A stretch of DNA of 34,174 bases from a virus (IMGVR_UViG_3300030406_002410:1-34174); one strand, 5' to 3'. Shown: positions 6,966 through 15,684, numbered from the stretch's first letter. Translations and numbers: made by a program. The notes: generated by a model not told the origin, from the sequence alone.

Positions 6966-7139
6966 CTAAGATCCCCTTAACAGTATGCCAACCAACAAAA
7001 GTATAGTTGTTCCAGCAGTACCTATTAAAACTCCCTCCAATCTTTTAATACGCAGTATTGTTTCCTTCCATCTCTCGATAGAAACAGTTTCAAAAGACGT
7101 AAGCCGTTTATCTAATTCATGTATTGTCGGCTTGCTCAT
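6966..7139 (-). CDS. XhlA-like small membrane protein
   Basis: This 57-residue protein is organised like XhlA/hemolysin-type phage proteins: a polar amphipathic N-terminal helix (HELDKRLTSFETVSIERW), then RIKRLEGVLIG leading into a single membrane segment (LIGTAGTTILLLVGILL) and a short positive tail. In the Bacillus PBSX system XhlA acts with the holin in lysis. Here that role is inferred from shape and position. It overlaps the upstream lysine-rich gene by 23 bases and abuts the next start. Confidence 0.55.
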   Translation of the reverse strand: MSKPTIHELDKRLTSFETVSIERWKETILRIKRLEGVLIGTAGTTILLLVGILLRGS

Positions 7140-7263
7140 TTTTCTTTGGTCTACCTTTCTTCTTCGGTTCTTCTTTTTTAGGTTCTTTTTTCTTTGGTTC
7201 CTGTTTCTTTTTACCCCAGCCCGGTGGGGCTAAGTGGGGATTTAAATCATATATGTGGGGCAT
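7117..7263 (-). CDS. Lysine/proline-rich micro-protein, AT-hook-like
   Basis: This 48-residue protein follows AGGTG at good spacing. After MPHIYDLNPHLAPPGWG it becomes a run of (K)EPKK repeats ending in KKKGRPKKNEQ, which contains the GRPKK element of AT-hook DNA-binding peptides. It is strongly basic and disordered. DNA binding or a structural virion role are both possible. It overlaps the next gene by 23 bases. Confidence 0.55.
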   Translation of the reverse strand: MPHIYDLNPHLAPPGWGKKKQEPKKKEPKKEEPKKKGRPKKNEQADNT

Positions 7264-7292
7264 ACGTCACCTTTTGTTGTTGTACATTAAAG

Positions 7293-7505
7293 TTATAATT
7301 TATCCATCTCAGTTTTAATTTGTGTCCAAGTAACACCAAAGTCTTTTGGGTCTGTGCTTAATACTGCTTGTCCATTACTATCTTCAGACATAATTTTTTT
7401 AAAACATGAATTAAATTCGCTTTCATTTTTTGGTGAACCAGATATTTTCCATTCTTCAATATTTAACTTATGTAGGGCTTGAGCAATTTTTTCATTAGTA
7501 ATCAT
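7293..7505 (-). CDS. Small hypothetical protein downstream of fibres
   Basis: This 70-residue acidic protein has a helical start (ITNEKIAQALHKLNIEEWKISG) and an end (DFGVTWTQIKTEMDKL) like that of small proteins encoded after tail-fibre genes, where some act as fibre assembly factors. No domain is recognised. The ATG overlaps the upstream stop (ATGATT). The function is inferred only from position. Confidence 0.6.
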   Translation of the reverse strand: MITNEKIAQALHKLNIEEWKISGSPKNESEFNSCFKKIMSEDSNGQAVLSTDPKDFGVTWTQIKTEMDKL

Positions 7506-8005
7506 TGTTTAATCTCATAAACTGTTATATGTGAACATTGTGAAGATGTCTGAACACCAGCAGTATAACTAGTATTATAGACCTTATATTGTGTCCTATA
7601 TGTTAGCTGTGATGTAGTATTTGGTATATCATATACAATAAAATTAATTTCATCCCATGTTGTCGACCTTGTGCCATTACCAGTATGGTCACCTACAACA
7701 ACCTCTTTTATTTTAGTATCAGTACCACTTATAGTTCTTTGCACTACAAATTGACCTTGAGCATCAGTACCAGGTTCTTCAGTTACATAAAAATTTTGTG
7801 AAGTATTAACTATAAAAACTGAACTTTGAAATAAGGGAGTAATATTTACTGATAGCCCAGTATTTGTAAGAGATGTACCAGAGGTAGTATCAGCACTACA
7901 AAAATTGTTATATGCTGTTTGTATTATTGAACCAGTAATCATTTTAGAACTAGGTACAGTAGTGCTAGTTCCTAAAAGATTGGCAAGGTTTCGTGCATTA
8001 CTCAT
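7502..8005 (-). CDS. Tail-fibre-associated protein
   Basis: This 167-residue protein begins SNARNLANLLGTSTTVPSSK, a start shared by many marine phage fibre or receptor-binding components, followed by a beta-rich, Ser/Thr-rich region that resembles a small jelly-roll tip (TPLFQSSVFIVNTSQNFYV, then SQCSHITVYEIKQ at the end). It is likely a short fibre or tip protein. It is the last of a block of fibre genes. Homology-based naming was not possible. Confidence 0.65.
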   Translation of the reverse strand: MSNARNLANLLGTSTTVPSSKMITGSIIQTAYNNFCSADTTSGTSLTNTGLSVNITPLFQSSVFIVNTSQNFYVTEEPGTDAQGQFVVQRTISGTDTKIKEVVVGDHTGNGTRSTTWDEINFIVYDIPNTTSQLTYRTQYKVYNTSYTAGVQTSSQCSHITVYEIKQ

Positions 8006-8006
8006 A

Positions 8007-8321
8007 TTAGATACTCTGACTTTCTATAAATGTTTTGTATGCTGTCTTGGTATCACTATCCCAAGCAACTTCAGCTATTGCTTTTACCTTTGCATCTTCA
8101 CCACTTAAATCTGTTGGTGTATGTGTCCATGTATCATCTTCACCTTTATTAGAATTGAATGGGTGCAACACATGACGATGAAATGAACGATTTAGTTCTT
8201 TCTTAGAACCATCTGCCTGTTCTTCCATAATCTTTGTTGCTTTGCGAACTTGTATGTTCCACGTTGATACGACTTCTATTTTATCGTATTCGTACTCTTT
8301 TGTTAAATCACCTTGTGCCAT
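8007..8321 (-). CDS. Hypothetical protein in fibre cluster
   Basis: This 104-residue charged protein is not recognised. It begins MAQGDLTKEYEYDKIEVVSTWNI and is rich in Asp, Lys and Thr, with two histidines in RSFHRHVLHPF. It sits between two fibre proteins with short gaps and is presumably a virion or fibre-assembly component. AGGAGTAAC precedes the ATG. Confidence 0.6.
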   Translation of the reverse strand: MAQGDLTKEYEYDKIEVVSTWNIQVRKATKIMEEQADGSKKELNRSFHRHVLHPFNSNKGEDDTWTHTPTDLSGEDAKVKAIAEVAWDSDTKTAYKTFIESQSI

Positions 8322-8341
8322 ATTGTTACTCCTATGTATCC

Positions 8342-9436
8342 TTAACTATCTGTTATATAAACAACAGCAAATATAAACGCAGACAAACCTGTAACTGCCG
8401 AATTTAAAATATTAGCACTACTAGCATCACCTCTATGGAAATAAACTGAGCTTTGTGCAGAATTAGGTGTTGGCGCTCCTATTGACCCTGTGCCATTCCA
8501 GTTAAATGTACTAACAAAACTTATAGAACCAGAACCATGATATGCACCTCCACCAGCAACAGCAAAGGGTAAACCACCTATTTCTAATCTACTACTATTA
8601 TTAGGTATTGAACTAAAACCACTGTATGTTCCAGCATATACTAGTTGACCTATTTTTGTGTATCTTGCATTACTTACAGTTACACTACCACCATTAACAA
8701 GAGTAGGTGTCCAAGTTCCTTGTTCATAATCGTCTAATAATTCTGATTGATTTGCGCCACTTCCATCAGCCGTTGCTGAAAAACTAATTCCCTTGCCACT
8801 TGTGCCTATAACTAGATTGCCTTGGTCTATTGTAGTGTTACCTTGATAATCTATGTAAAGACATCTGTTCATCCCACTGTTGCCATCAGATTTATCTACA
8901 CCAGCAACATTAATTGACATATCTGCGAAGTTACCACCAGACCTTGCACTTATAATTCTTGTGGTATTACCACTCCTATCAATTCCACCTTTATCTACTG
9001 TCAAAGATGTTAAATCACCAGAAACATACATCCCATTAGATGCAGTTATATCTTCGTTTGCATCAAGTGTAATTGTTGTTGCATCTGCATTGTCATCTAT
9101 TCCAGTAGAAGTAAAATTAGTTATACTTCCAGACATCGCTCCACCAGACTTACTTAAAGCATCAGATAAGCTAAAAACATCATAGACTATTATCATCACC
9201 TCATCAGAAGCTGAAGCACCTGAATTAAGTATCAAAGTATTAGCCGTATTTAAATTTACGTCTGAGGTGTCTAGCAACACTCCGTTTAAATAAATGTCAA
9301 CTAGACTGCCACTATCAAACTGAAGGGTCTTTCCATCTAAGTCTGTGCCAGAGAAATTTGTCTGTCCACTACTCGCAGAAAAGCGATACCTTTCTCTTAT
9401 TCCAAATCCGTTTGCACCTTTACCTATGTATGGCAT
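8342..9436 (-). CDS. Tail-fibre protein
   Basis: This 364-residue beta-rich fibre starts with a segment typical of marine phage structural proteins: RYRFSASSGQTNFSGTDLDG, then VDIYLNGVLLDTSDVNL (about 45-61). The middle contains TGIDDNADATTITLDANED, a motif also present in the fibre at 9733-10584. The C-terminal 130 residues look like a receptor-binding head (GTWTPTLVNGGSVTVSNARY then a Gly/Ser-rich end). No catalytic motif is seen, so binding rather than depolymerase activity is expected. Confidence 0.75.
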   Translation of the reverse strand: MPYIGKGANGFGIRERYRFSASSGQTNFSGTDLDGKTLQFDSGSLVDIYLNGVLLDTSDVNLNTANTLILNSGASASDEVMIIVYDVFSLSDALSKSGGAMSGSITNFTSTGIDDNADATTITLDANEDITASNGMYVSGDLTSLTVDKGGIDRSGNTTRIISARSGGNFADMSINVAGVDKSDGNSGMNRCLYIDYQGNTTIDQGNLVIGTSGKGISFSATADGSGANQSELLDDYEQGTWTPTLVNGGSVTVSNARYTKIGQLVYAGTYSGFSSIPNNSSRLEIGGLPFAVAGGGAYHGSGSISFVSTFNWNGTGSIGAPTPNSAQSSVYFHRGDASSANILNSAVTGLSAFIFAVVYITDS

Positions 9437-9440
9437 CTAA

Positions 9441-9713
9441 TTAATCTCCACTTGGTAACTTTAATTCTGCTTCACGTTCTTTAGCTGTCTTAACAACCTT
9501 TAAAGTAAACGCTTGTTCTATTTGTTTATCTTCACCAGTAGCTATTGCTATTCCATTAGCATTGCAATGTTTCATGTTTAGTTCTATGATTTCATCTTTA
9601 GCTTGTCTTGCTCTATTTTTAAGAGCATTGTCTACCCAATCTTGAGTGTCAAAAGCACAATAAGACATAGCCTTGTCCTCTGTGTCTGTTAATTTTACAG
9701 TATAATCTGCCAT
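9441..9713 (-). CDS. Small protein in fibre cluster
   Basis: This 90-residue protein begins MADYTVKLTDTEDKAMSYCA and continues with a helical charged segment (WVDNALKNRARQAKDEIIEL). Small proteins with this layout are often found between fibre genes in marine phages. Their function is unknown. It ends in KLPSGD four bases before the next ATG. No domain is recognised. Confidence 0.6.
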   Translation of the reverse strand: MADYTVKLTDTEDKAMSYCAFDTQDWVDNALKNRARQAKDEIIELNMKHCNANGIAIATGEDKQIEQAFTLKVVKTAKEREAELKLPSGD

Positions 9714-9732
9714 ATTTTTTCCTTCTATTATT

Positions 9733-10584
9733 TTATCCTAATAAATATATTGAACATCCACGATATTCGTTTTCTAATGATTGACCATTTGTTCCTCCAG
9801 TATTCATATATGGTCTAACTGTATCACTTGCTCCCATGTTAAGAATAACTGTTACTTGTTGTGAAACCCAATCAGCACTTATATTTGGCAACTCATTATA
9901 ATCTCTAGCTATTGTTGTACTATTGTGTTTTAGAGTTAATCCTATGTAACTTGTGTTTGATTTTTGTGATGCATAATAGTGAATAAAATATCTTCCAGCT
10001 ACTGGTGCTGTAAAAATTCCACCACTTGTATTAAATGAATTTGTATTATCTGTTACTTCACTAAAATTTAATGCTGTATCTGTGTTTGCAGAAGTTTGAG
10101 TATGTCTTGTGCCATTACCCTTTGCTTGTACATAAACTTGATTTGGTATAGTCATAATACCTTGATTATTCATAATTAATAAATCTGAACTACTTGGTAC
10201 TGTGCTTTCTGTGGTTAATTTAAATGTGCCAATGTCAGTGCCATCATCAGTAGATTTTAAATTAAATTTACTTCTTCCTCTGTTATCATTAACCCATAAA
10301 TTTAATTCTGTTGAACCTGTGTTAGTTCCAGTTTCATTTTGAATATGTAAATCTGCATGAGGACTTGTAGTTCCAATACCTACGTTTTCTGAAGTATCTA
10401 TAGTTATAGCTACAGCATCAGCATTGTCATCAATGCCTTTAGAGGTAAAAGCACCAGTAGTTGTTATTGCACCACTTGTACTTATCGCAATGTCACTCGC
10501 TAAATCTGCACCAGTAACTGTACCATCAGTTATCTCACTGCCACTGACTATATTCTGTGTTACTGTTTTACCAACGTGACCCAT
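9733..10584 (-). CDS. Tail fibre with C1q-like head
   Basis: This 283-residue fibre has an N-terminal beta-repeat region (SEITDGTVTGADLASDIAIS; FTSKGIDDNADAVAITID; ENVGIGTTSPHADLHI) of the stalk type. The C-terminal ~120 residues resemble a C1q/TNF-like jelly roll: NTSGGIFTAPVAGRYFIHYY matches the conserved 'G.FTAP..G.Y.F' strand, and the end (EYRGCSIYLLG) fits the closing strand. C1q-like heads trimerise, so this is probably a receptor-binding spike. Confidence 0.75.
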   Translation of the reverse strand: MGHVGKTVTQNIVSGSEITDGTVTGADLASDIAISTSGAITTTGAFTSKGIDDNADAVAITIDTSENVGIGTTSPHADLHIQNETGTNTGSTELNLWVNDNRGRSKFNLKSTDDGTDIGTFKLTTESTVPSSSDLLIMNNQGIMTIPNQVYVQAKGNGTRHTQTSANTDTALNFSEVTDNTNSFNTSGGIFTAPVAGRYFIHYYASQKSNTSYIGLTLKHNSTTIARDYNELPNISADWVSQQVTVILNMGASDTVRPYMNTGGTNGQSLENEYRGCSIYLLG

Positions 10585-10593
10585 ACTTTACTC

Positions 10594-10929
10594 CTATGTA
10601 CTAATCGCATCTACTACTGATACGATGGTATCCATGCTATCTGTCGCATCAGATTTAGCTCTTAACTTATCACCAGATTGTAAGACTATCTTCGCACCAC
10701 CATCTATCAACTCTAATGATGATCCACTCGGTATCGGTGCATTTTTAATTATGTATGCTTGGACCGTGTTGCCACTATTCGTAATCGCTACGTCAGCCGT
10801 TATAGTTGACGTTGATGTATTGACTAGCCTTAACCCTACGACAGCATCATCACTATCGCTGACAGCCCTTATATCGGTCAGACTAGCGTCTATATCTTTG
10901 GTAAGTGTTCGTTCAAAATCTTGAGCCAT
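10594..10929 (-). CDS. Small beta-rich virion-associated protein
   Basis: This 111-residue protein has short strands alternating with Gly/Ser/Thr turns (DIRAVSDSDDAVVGLRLVNT; ITADVAITNSGNTVQAYIIK; PIPSGSSLELIDGGAKIVLQ). The pattern suggests an Ig-like or jelly-roll structural protein. It lies between two fibre genes and is likely an adaptor or decoration on the tail. It is not identified by name. Confidence 0.65.
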   Translation of the reverse strand: MAQDFERTLTKDIDASLTDIRAVSDSDDAVVGLRLVNTSTSTITADVAITNSGNTVQAYIIKNAPIPSGSSLELIDGGAKIVLQSGDKLRAKSDATDSMDTIVSVVDAIST

Positions 10930-10938
10930 TTATATCTC

Positions 10939-12672
10939 CTATAAATCCTTAAACGGTGCTAAAGCCACAGCCATAGCAATAGCAAATCCAGCCGATACAG
11001 CACCAATATCTGTAGCTACCTCAGATGCACTTCGACCTTCAATGTTAGTACCGTTCACTCTTAAAAAATCATCATCAGCAACACCACTTGTAAAAGTTGG
11101 TACATTGCCATCACTAATTCCAAATGAAAAATTTAACCGGGCATTATCTATTGTTCCTGTAAGCTGCGTTGCTACTATAGATTTATTTGTTAATGTTTGT
11201 GTCGCATCTGCTAATACCACCGTGCCTGTAGCATCTGGTAAAGTAATAGTTCTATCCCCGGAAGGATCAGCTACCGTCAATGTTGTTTCATTAGCGTTAT
11301 CTGTAGCACCCTCAAATACAATAGTACCATCTTCAGTAACAACTATATTACCAGCCGATACTGTGCCACTTGCTGTCACGCTAGTTATGTTTGGATTAGC
11401 ACCACCACCAGCCAAGGTAGCCATGTCTGCTATGACACTACTGTTGGCTAGTAAATTTAGGTCCTCTATAATAGCAGATGTTGCTAAAGCATTTATATCT
11501 GAAACAATGTCAGATGTTGCTAAAGTGTTAAGATCGCTAATTATATCTGATGTAGCTAGAGTATTCATATCTGCAATAACATCTGACGAAGCCAGTAAAG
11601 CCATGTCAGCTATTACATCACTATTAGCAAGTAACGCCATATCAGCAATAACTGCACTATCAGCTAATAATGCCATATCAGCCACTACGTCACTTGTACC
11701 TAATAAAGCAAGATCAGCTACTACATCGCTCGTACCTAGCAATCCCATTGCTGTGACATTTGCACTTGTTCCTAAATGACCCATCGCTGTTACGTTGGCA
11801 GAGGTTCCTAAAAAACCCATATCTTCTACAACAGCACTTGTACCAAGTAGACCCATAGCAGTAACATTAGCTGACGTTCCAAGATGACCCATTGCAGTTA
11901 TGTTGTCTGATGTCGCAAGTAAATCCATATCGGTTACGACAGCACTTGTGCCTAACAATCCCATATCAGTTATTACACCCGATACGCCTAGCAAATTCAT
12001 ATTAGATACTGTGGTTGAGTTACCTAATAAACCAATTTGTGTAGCCTTTGGTGCTAACGTACTGATAGCATCTGTAGCATCTGTACCATCTTCTATATCT
12101 GCTAGTGTCGCTATGTCAGAACTTATTGATGCCAATGTAGTACCGTCAGCTACAGTAAACGATGCTTCTGGATTACCCGTAGATGCATTAAATCCTAATA
12201 GTTTCCCGGCTCTAGTTGCCTTGGCTGGTATCGTCATATCTATATCAGTAGCAGAGTATTCCGGGGCTATAAGTGTACGGCTTTTAACTTCTTTAAAATC
12301 TCCAACTACTCGATGTAATCTATCAAAATCTGCCTCAAGAGATGCAGCCGTAATATTACCACCAGATGAATATACAGATGATCTTGCTATACTCATTACT
12401 GATAGTATCGTAATTACTTTGTTATTAGCCGGTGTATAATCAGTAGGGCTAGTTTTAAATTTAACAACCCCGGTTCCATTAGCATTAAGACCAGCACTAG
12501 CCGAACTATCTACAATGTCGTAATGAGTGCCTTCAGTTTTTAAAGTACTATCTTCGTAAACCTTAATCTCATTTGTATTGTTAACTTGAAAAGAAAAACT
12601 AAAATCCGTAGTCGAACCATTCGCTGTCGATTGCGTTCTTTTTAATACGTCATTTACATCTACACTTGTCAT
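10939..12672 (-). CDS. T7-like tail fibre with 12-residue repeats
   Basis: This 577-residue protein has an N-terminal tail-attachment domain resembling that of T7 gp17 (RTQSTANGSTTDFSFSF, then NEIKVYEDSTLKTEGTHYDI and LEADFDRLHRVVGDFKE, about 1-140). A spacer follows, then 17 tandem 12-residue units of the type MGLLGTSANVTA (about 213-416). The protein ends with a stalk-type segment (TLTVADPSGDRTITLPDATG) and a hydrophobic tail. The repeats probably form a rigid trimeric rod. It sits where gp17 sits in the T7 order, after the internal virion proteins. Confidence 0.85.
   Translation of the reverse strand: MTSVDVNDVLKRTQSTANGSTTDFSFSFQVNNTNEIKVYEDSTLKTEGTHYDIVDSSASAGLNANGTGVVKFKTSPTDYTPANNKVITILSVMSIARSSVYSSGGNITAASLEADFDRLHRVVGDFKEVKSRTLIAPEYSATDIDMTIPAKATRAGKLLGFNASTGNPEASFTVADGTTLASISSDIATLADIEDGTDATDAISTLAPKATQIGLLGNSTTVSNMNLLGVSGVITDMGLLGTSAVVTDMDLLATSDNITAMGHLGTSANVTAMGLLGTSAVVEDMGFLGTSANVTAMGHLGTSANVTAMGLLGTSDVVADLALLGTSDVVADMALLADSAVIADMALLANSDVIADMALLASSDVIADMNTLATSDIISDLNTLATSDIVSDINALATSAIIEDLNLLANSSVIADMATLAGGGANPNITSVTASGTVSAGNIVVTEDGTIVFEGATDNANETTLTVADPSGDRTITLPDATGTVVLADATQTLTNKSIVATQLTGTIDNARLNFSFGISDGNVPTFTSGVADDDFLRVNGTNIEGRSASEVATDIGAVSAGFAIAMAVALAPFKDL
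11425..12036 (-). repeat. 17 x 36-bp in-frame tandem repeat in fibre gene
   Basis: Each 36-bp unit encodes a 12-residue repeat with consensus [ILM]-x-x-L-[AG]-[TN]-S-x-[VI]-[ITV]-x-[DA]. The units are contiguous without spacers, from IGLLGNSTTVSN to LNLLANSSVIAD, and are followed by a partial unit. DNA identity between units is lower than protein-pattern identity, so most duplications are old. The pair MGHLGTSANVTA occurs twice exactly at the protein level, hinting at a more recent duplication. Confidence 0.9.
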
Positions 12673-12726
12673 AACTCTAGACCTCTATATAGCCTTTGTA
12701 CACTAAGTTTGTTAAAAAGTCACTTA

Positions 12727-15684
12727 TCATCTTACTATTCTTGCCCTCAATCTTGGTGTTCTTTCTATTAAATAATCTCTAGCCTCGCCCATATACTCAG
12801 AAATAAGATCCTTAATCATCTTCATTCTTTCTTCAGCTAACGGTTCTAACTTATACATATCAGACTTTATAAGTTTATCGAGAGTAGGCAGTATAGTTGT
12901 TGTAGCATCATATCCTGTATCTTCTTGAAAACGTCCTCTACCGTCTACAGTATTAAATAACATAATCATGTCGTTGTATTCTTGTGCCGTTAATAGAACC
13001 TTATCTATTTTCTTATTAGGCATTAATGGTCCACTTGCCCCGGCATTACCTAAAGCAATTATTTCTTCATCAACAGCGTTATATTTTTTATCTCGAATAT
13101 GTACAGGCGAATACCATTCCCATCCCATGCCATTACCTTGTATTCTAGCCTCGCCCCATAAATTTAATTGTGGTGGTAACTCTGGACTAAATAAAGGATT
13201 TCTAGACTTAGCTTTTTGAAGGGCTAAATAAAATCCTCTCATAGCTGGGGGCAACTCAGTATATCCTTCTGGGAGCATTGTATTAGATGCCTCTGGATAC
13301 ATTATTCTTTCCTTAGTTGCTGACCATGATGAATTTGATGGTATGTATGATTGTTGTGTTGGTGCTAGTGCAAAGGCTACTTGTGATACTTTCTCTGATA
13401 CAAGTTCTACAAATCTTTCAAACCTTTCTTCGCCAGACATATTAGGATTAGGTTTCATTATTATTTTAGTCATGTCAGATAAACCTTGCATCATAGGATG
13501 CTGGTCTATGTAATCAGTTGTAGCTAACGTAAAAGCCGTAGCCATTTCTAATAATACATCCGGGTCATCTTCATGCTGTACAAAGTAAGCGTAGTCTACA
13601 GCCATAGCTAATAAACCAGATACTGGATCAAAGCGTGAGAAAGTAACCGATCTCATTGTGCCATCATCCATTTTAAAAGTACAAGAGTATCTAGGAATAT
13701 TTAAACGATCTAATGCTTGTTTCGCACCACGATCAGTTGGACCAGATCCTGTACAGAAAAAGTCTTCACTAGCTGCTCCAGATACTAAACTAGATACTGT
13801 ATAACCAATACCAGCACCCATAGTAATCTTTGCCATTGCCTCATCTTTTTCTCGCCCGGTTCCATTCTTAAATTTATTTATAACATTAAAAGGTAATGAA
13901 CGATCAAAGACCTCGGTAAAAATATTTACTGGTGTTTTATAAAAAGGAACAAGCAGCTTGGCTATAGGATGGTTCATAGTAGGGGCGAGGCTACCAAAGA
14001 ACCCATCTAGATCACCTTGGAAAGTTAACTCTTTTGCCTCTTTTGCTCCAGCCTCAAATACATCCATAGGTGGATTTGTAAATGTTTCTGCGTAAACAGT
14101 CTTAGATTTTAGCATAGCATCTTCTTTAGATAGCCCACCCTTTATTGCATCATCATACGCTATAATAGATTTTCGGTACGCTTGTTTAGCTATAGAGGCT
14201 CTCATAGCTATAACCTTAAAAAACTCATCTTCACCAACTAATGCTCTGCCAGACATTCTAAAATAAACACCTAGACCGTCAACAAAGGCTGGAACAAAAT
14301 CTTTATTTTTAAGTTTATCCATAATTTCAGTTATATTGCCTGTAGAGCCTATAGCACGGTTATTACCTAAATCTAGCTTACTACCATCCATAACAGGCTG
14401 TTCTTCCCACAGAGCCTTGCTAGAAAGAATAAAGGCATCAAAAAAAGAATTATGTATTCCATGTAAACTTGCTAAAGCCTCGCCCATTAAAACACGGTCT
14501 GTATTGTCAGCCCCGGTTATTGTAGTTCTTACAGCACCAATGCCACCAGCCAACCCAGTTTCCATAACCTTTAAACCTTGGAATATACTGTTGCCAGCCA
14601 TGTTGACCATATGTGTTACTGGGCTAGTAAGAATAGAGTTAAGCCATATTTCTATTATAGCATCTGTAGATCTTGACATTAATGATTGCTTGGCAAATAT
14701 AGGACGTACATTTTTTGGCACTCTTACATAGTAATCAAGTAAAGTATCTATATCATCCGGGCTTTCAAAACGATCTAGTAATTCATTTAAATGATCGGTG
14801 TAGGCTTGTATATTACCACTTGGTGTAATCTTACCAGCATGACGTAATGTACTCATACCTCTAGCATATTCACTAACATTACCAGATAATGATGCTGACA
14901 ATCGTGACGTAAATGATATAAGTTGAAAGGCTACTAATTGATCAGTACGATCACCAGATTGTAACGCTTTTCTTGATGCTTGTTGGGCTAACTCACTTAT
15001 ATTAACTAAACCAATAATAGCACCTAATGTATCTTCGGCTGGTAATACTTCACCCGGTTTACGTCCAGCCATTTTTAAAATTACATTATATAAACCATTA
15101 TCTTCAGCTAACTTTGTTGCTGCCTCTACTGTAACTGTATCTCTTCTTAATTTTGTAAATAATTCTTTGTTAGCTAATTTAACTTGCTCCATAAAACCAG
15201 CTAGGTTCTGATCGTATTGATCAAAAGCAAACACAGCCCTTAGACTTTCATCTGAGGTAAGTTTCTCACCTAATGTAACAAAGTTAATACCGGGATTTTT
15301 ACCTTCTGTTATTGTATTTAATAAGTCATTTAAATCTATGTTTTCAGTTGGCTTAACTAAAAGATAATTACCCATGTCAGTTATTTCTTCTGTAGCCTTC
15401 ATAGAGCCGTATACTTTTTTCTCTGAACTTAGAACTGTATCAGATACTTTATCAACTACTGCATCTTTAGCACTCTTCATTGCATCAACTACTACCTTGC
15501 CCATACCAGCAAGTTTTATTTCACCTTGGGTATTGTCAGTATTTACAATGTTTGTTTCTTGCTCGGTAATCTGTGATGGATCTTCAATGACTACATCTTC
15601 TACTACAGGCTCCATAGGTGGCTCAACAGGAGCAGCATCAAGTATATTTTTATCTATCGTAGGTTCTTTAACTTGTATTGACAT
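12727..15684 (-). CDS. Large internal virion / ejection protein
   Basis: This 985-residue protein is the largest in the genome and lies where T7 gp16 lies, between smaller internal virion genes and the fibre. An acidic, disordered N-terminus (about 1-60) precedes long helical regions. LNSILTSPVTHMVNMAGNSI (about 345-365) is a motif typical of large phage virion proteins, followed by glycine-rich hydrophobic stretches (GLAGGIGAVRTTI; ITMGAGIGYTVSSLVSGAA) that could cross a membrane during ejection. No lytic transglycosylase motif was found. GGAGG precedes the ATG, and the start overlaps the upstream stop. Confidence 0.75.
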   Translation of the reverse strand: MSIQVKEPTIDKNILDAAPVEPPMEPVVEDVVIEDPSQITEQETNIVNTDNTQGEIKLAGMGKVVVDAMKSAKDAVVDKVSDTVLSSEKKVYGSMKATEEITDMGNYLLVKPTENIDLNDLLNTITEGKNPGINFVTLGEKLTSDESLRAVFAFDQYDQNLAGFMEQVKLANKELFTKLRRDTVTVEAATKLAEDNGLYNVILKMAGRKPGEVLPAEDTLGAIIGLVNISELAQQASRKALQSGDRTDQLVAFQLISFTSRLSASLSGNVSEYARGMSTLRHAGKITPSGNIQAYTDHLNELLDRFESPDDIDTLLDYYVRVPKNVRPIFAKQSLMSRSTDAIIEIWLNSILTSPVTHMVNMAGNSIFQGLKVMETGLAGGIGAVRTTITGADNTDRVLMGEALASLHGIHNSFFDAFILSSKALWEEQPVMDGSKLDLGNNRAIGSTGNITEIMDKLKNKDFVPAFVDGLGVYFRMSGRALVGEDEFFKVIAMRASIAKQAYRKSIIAYDDAIKGGLSKEDAMLKSKTVYAETFTNPPMDVFEAGAKEAKELTFQGDLDGFFGSLAPTMNHPIAKLLVPFYKTPVNIFTEVFDRSLPFNVINKFKNGTGREKDEAMAKITMGAGIGYTVSSLVSGAASEDFFCTGSGPTDRGAKQALDRLNIPRYSCTFKMDDGTMRSVTFSRFDPVSGLLAMAVDYAYFVQHEDDPDVLLEMATAFTLATTDYIDQHPMMQGLSDMTKIIMKPNPNMSGEERFERFVELVSEKVSQVAFALAPTQQSYIPSNSSWSATKERIMYPEASNTMLPEGYTELPPAMRGFYLALQKAKSRNPLFSPELPPQLNLWGEARIQGNGMGWEWYSPVHIRDKKYNAVDEEIIALGNAGASGPLMPNKKIDKVLLTAQEYNDMIMLFNTVDGRGRFQEDTGYDATTTILPTLDKLIKSDMYKLEPLAEERMKMIKDLISEYMGEARDYLIERTPRLRARIVR

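Noticed and set aside
11425-12036. Regular 36-bp periodic repeats that could be taken for a CRISPR array
   Set aside because: The units are contiguous, have no spacers, vary throughout and stay in frame within a tail-fibre gene.
10939-12672. Long plus-strand ORFs across the fibre repeat (for example 11042-11779)
   Set aside because: They are low-complexity mirror frames caused by the repeat codons and lie antisense to a recognised fibre.
10939-12672. Diversity-generating retroelement, considered because the virion genes are BPP-1-like
   Set aside because: I found no reverse transcriptase frame and no template/variable repeat pair near the fibre genes.
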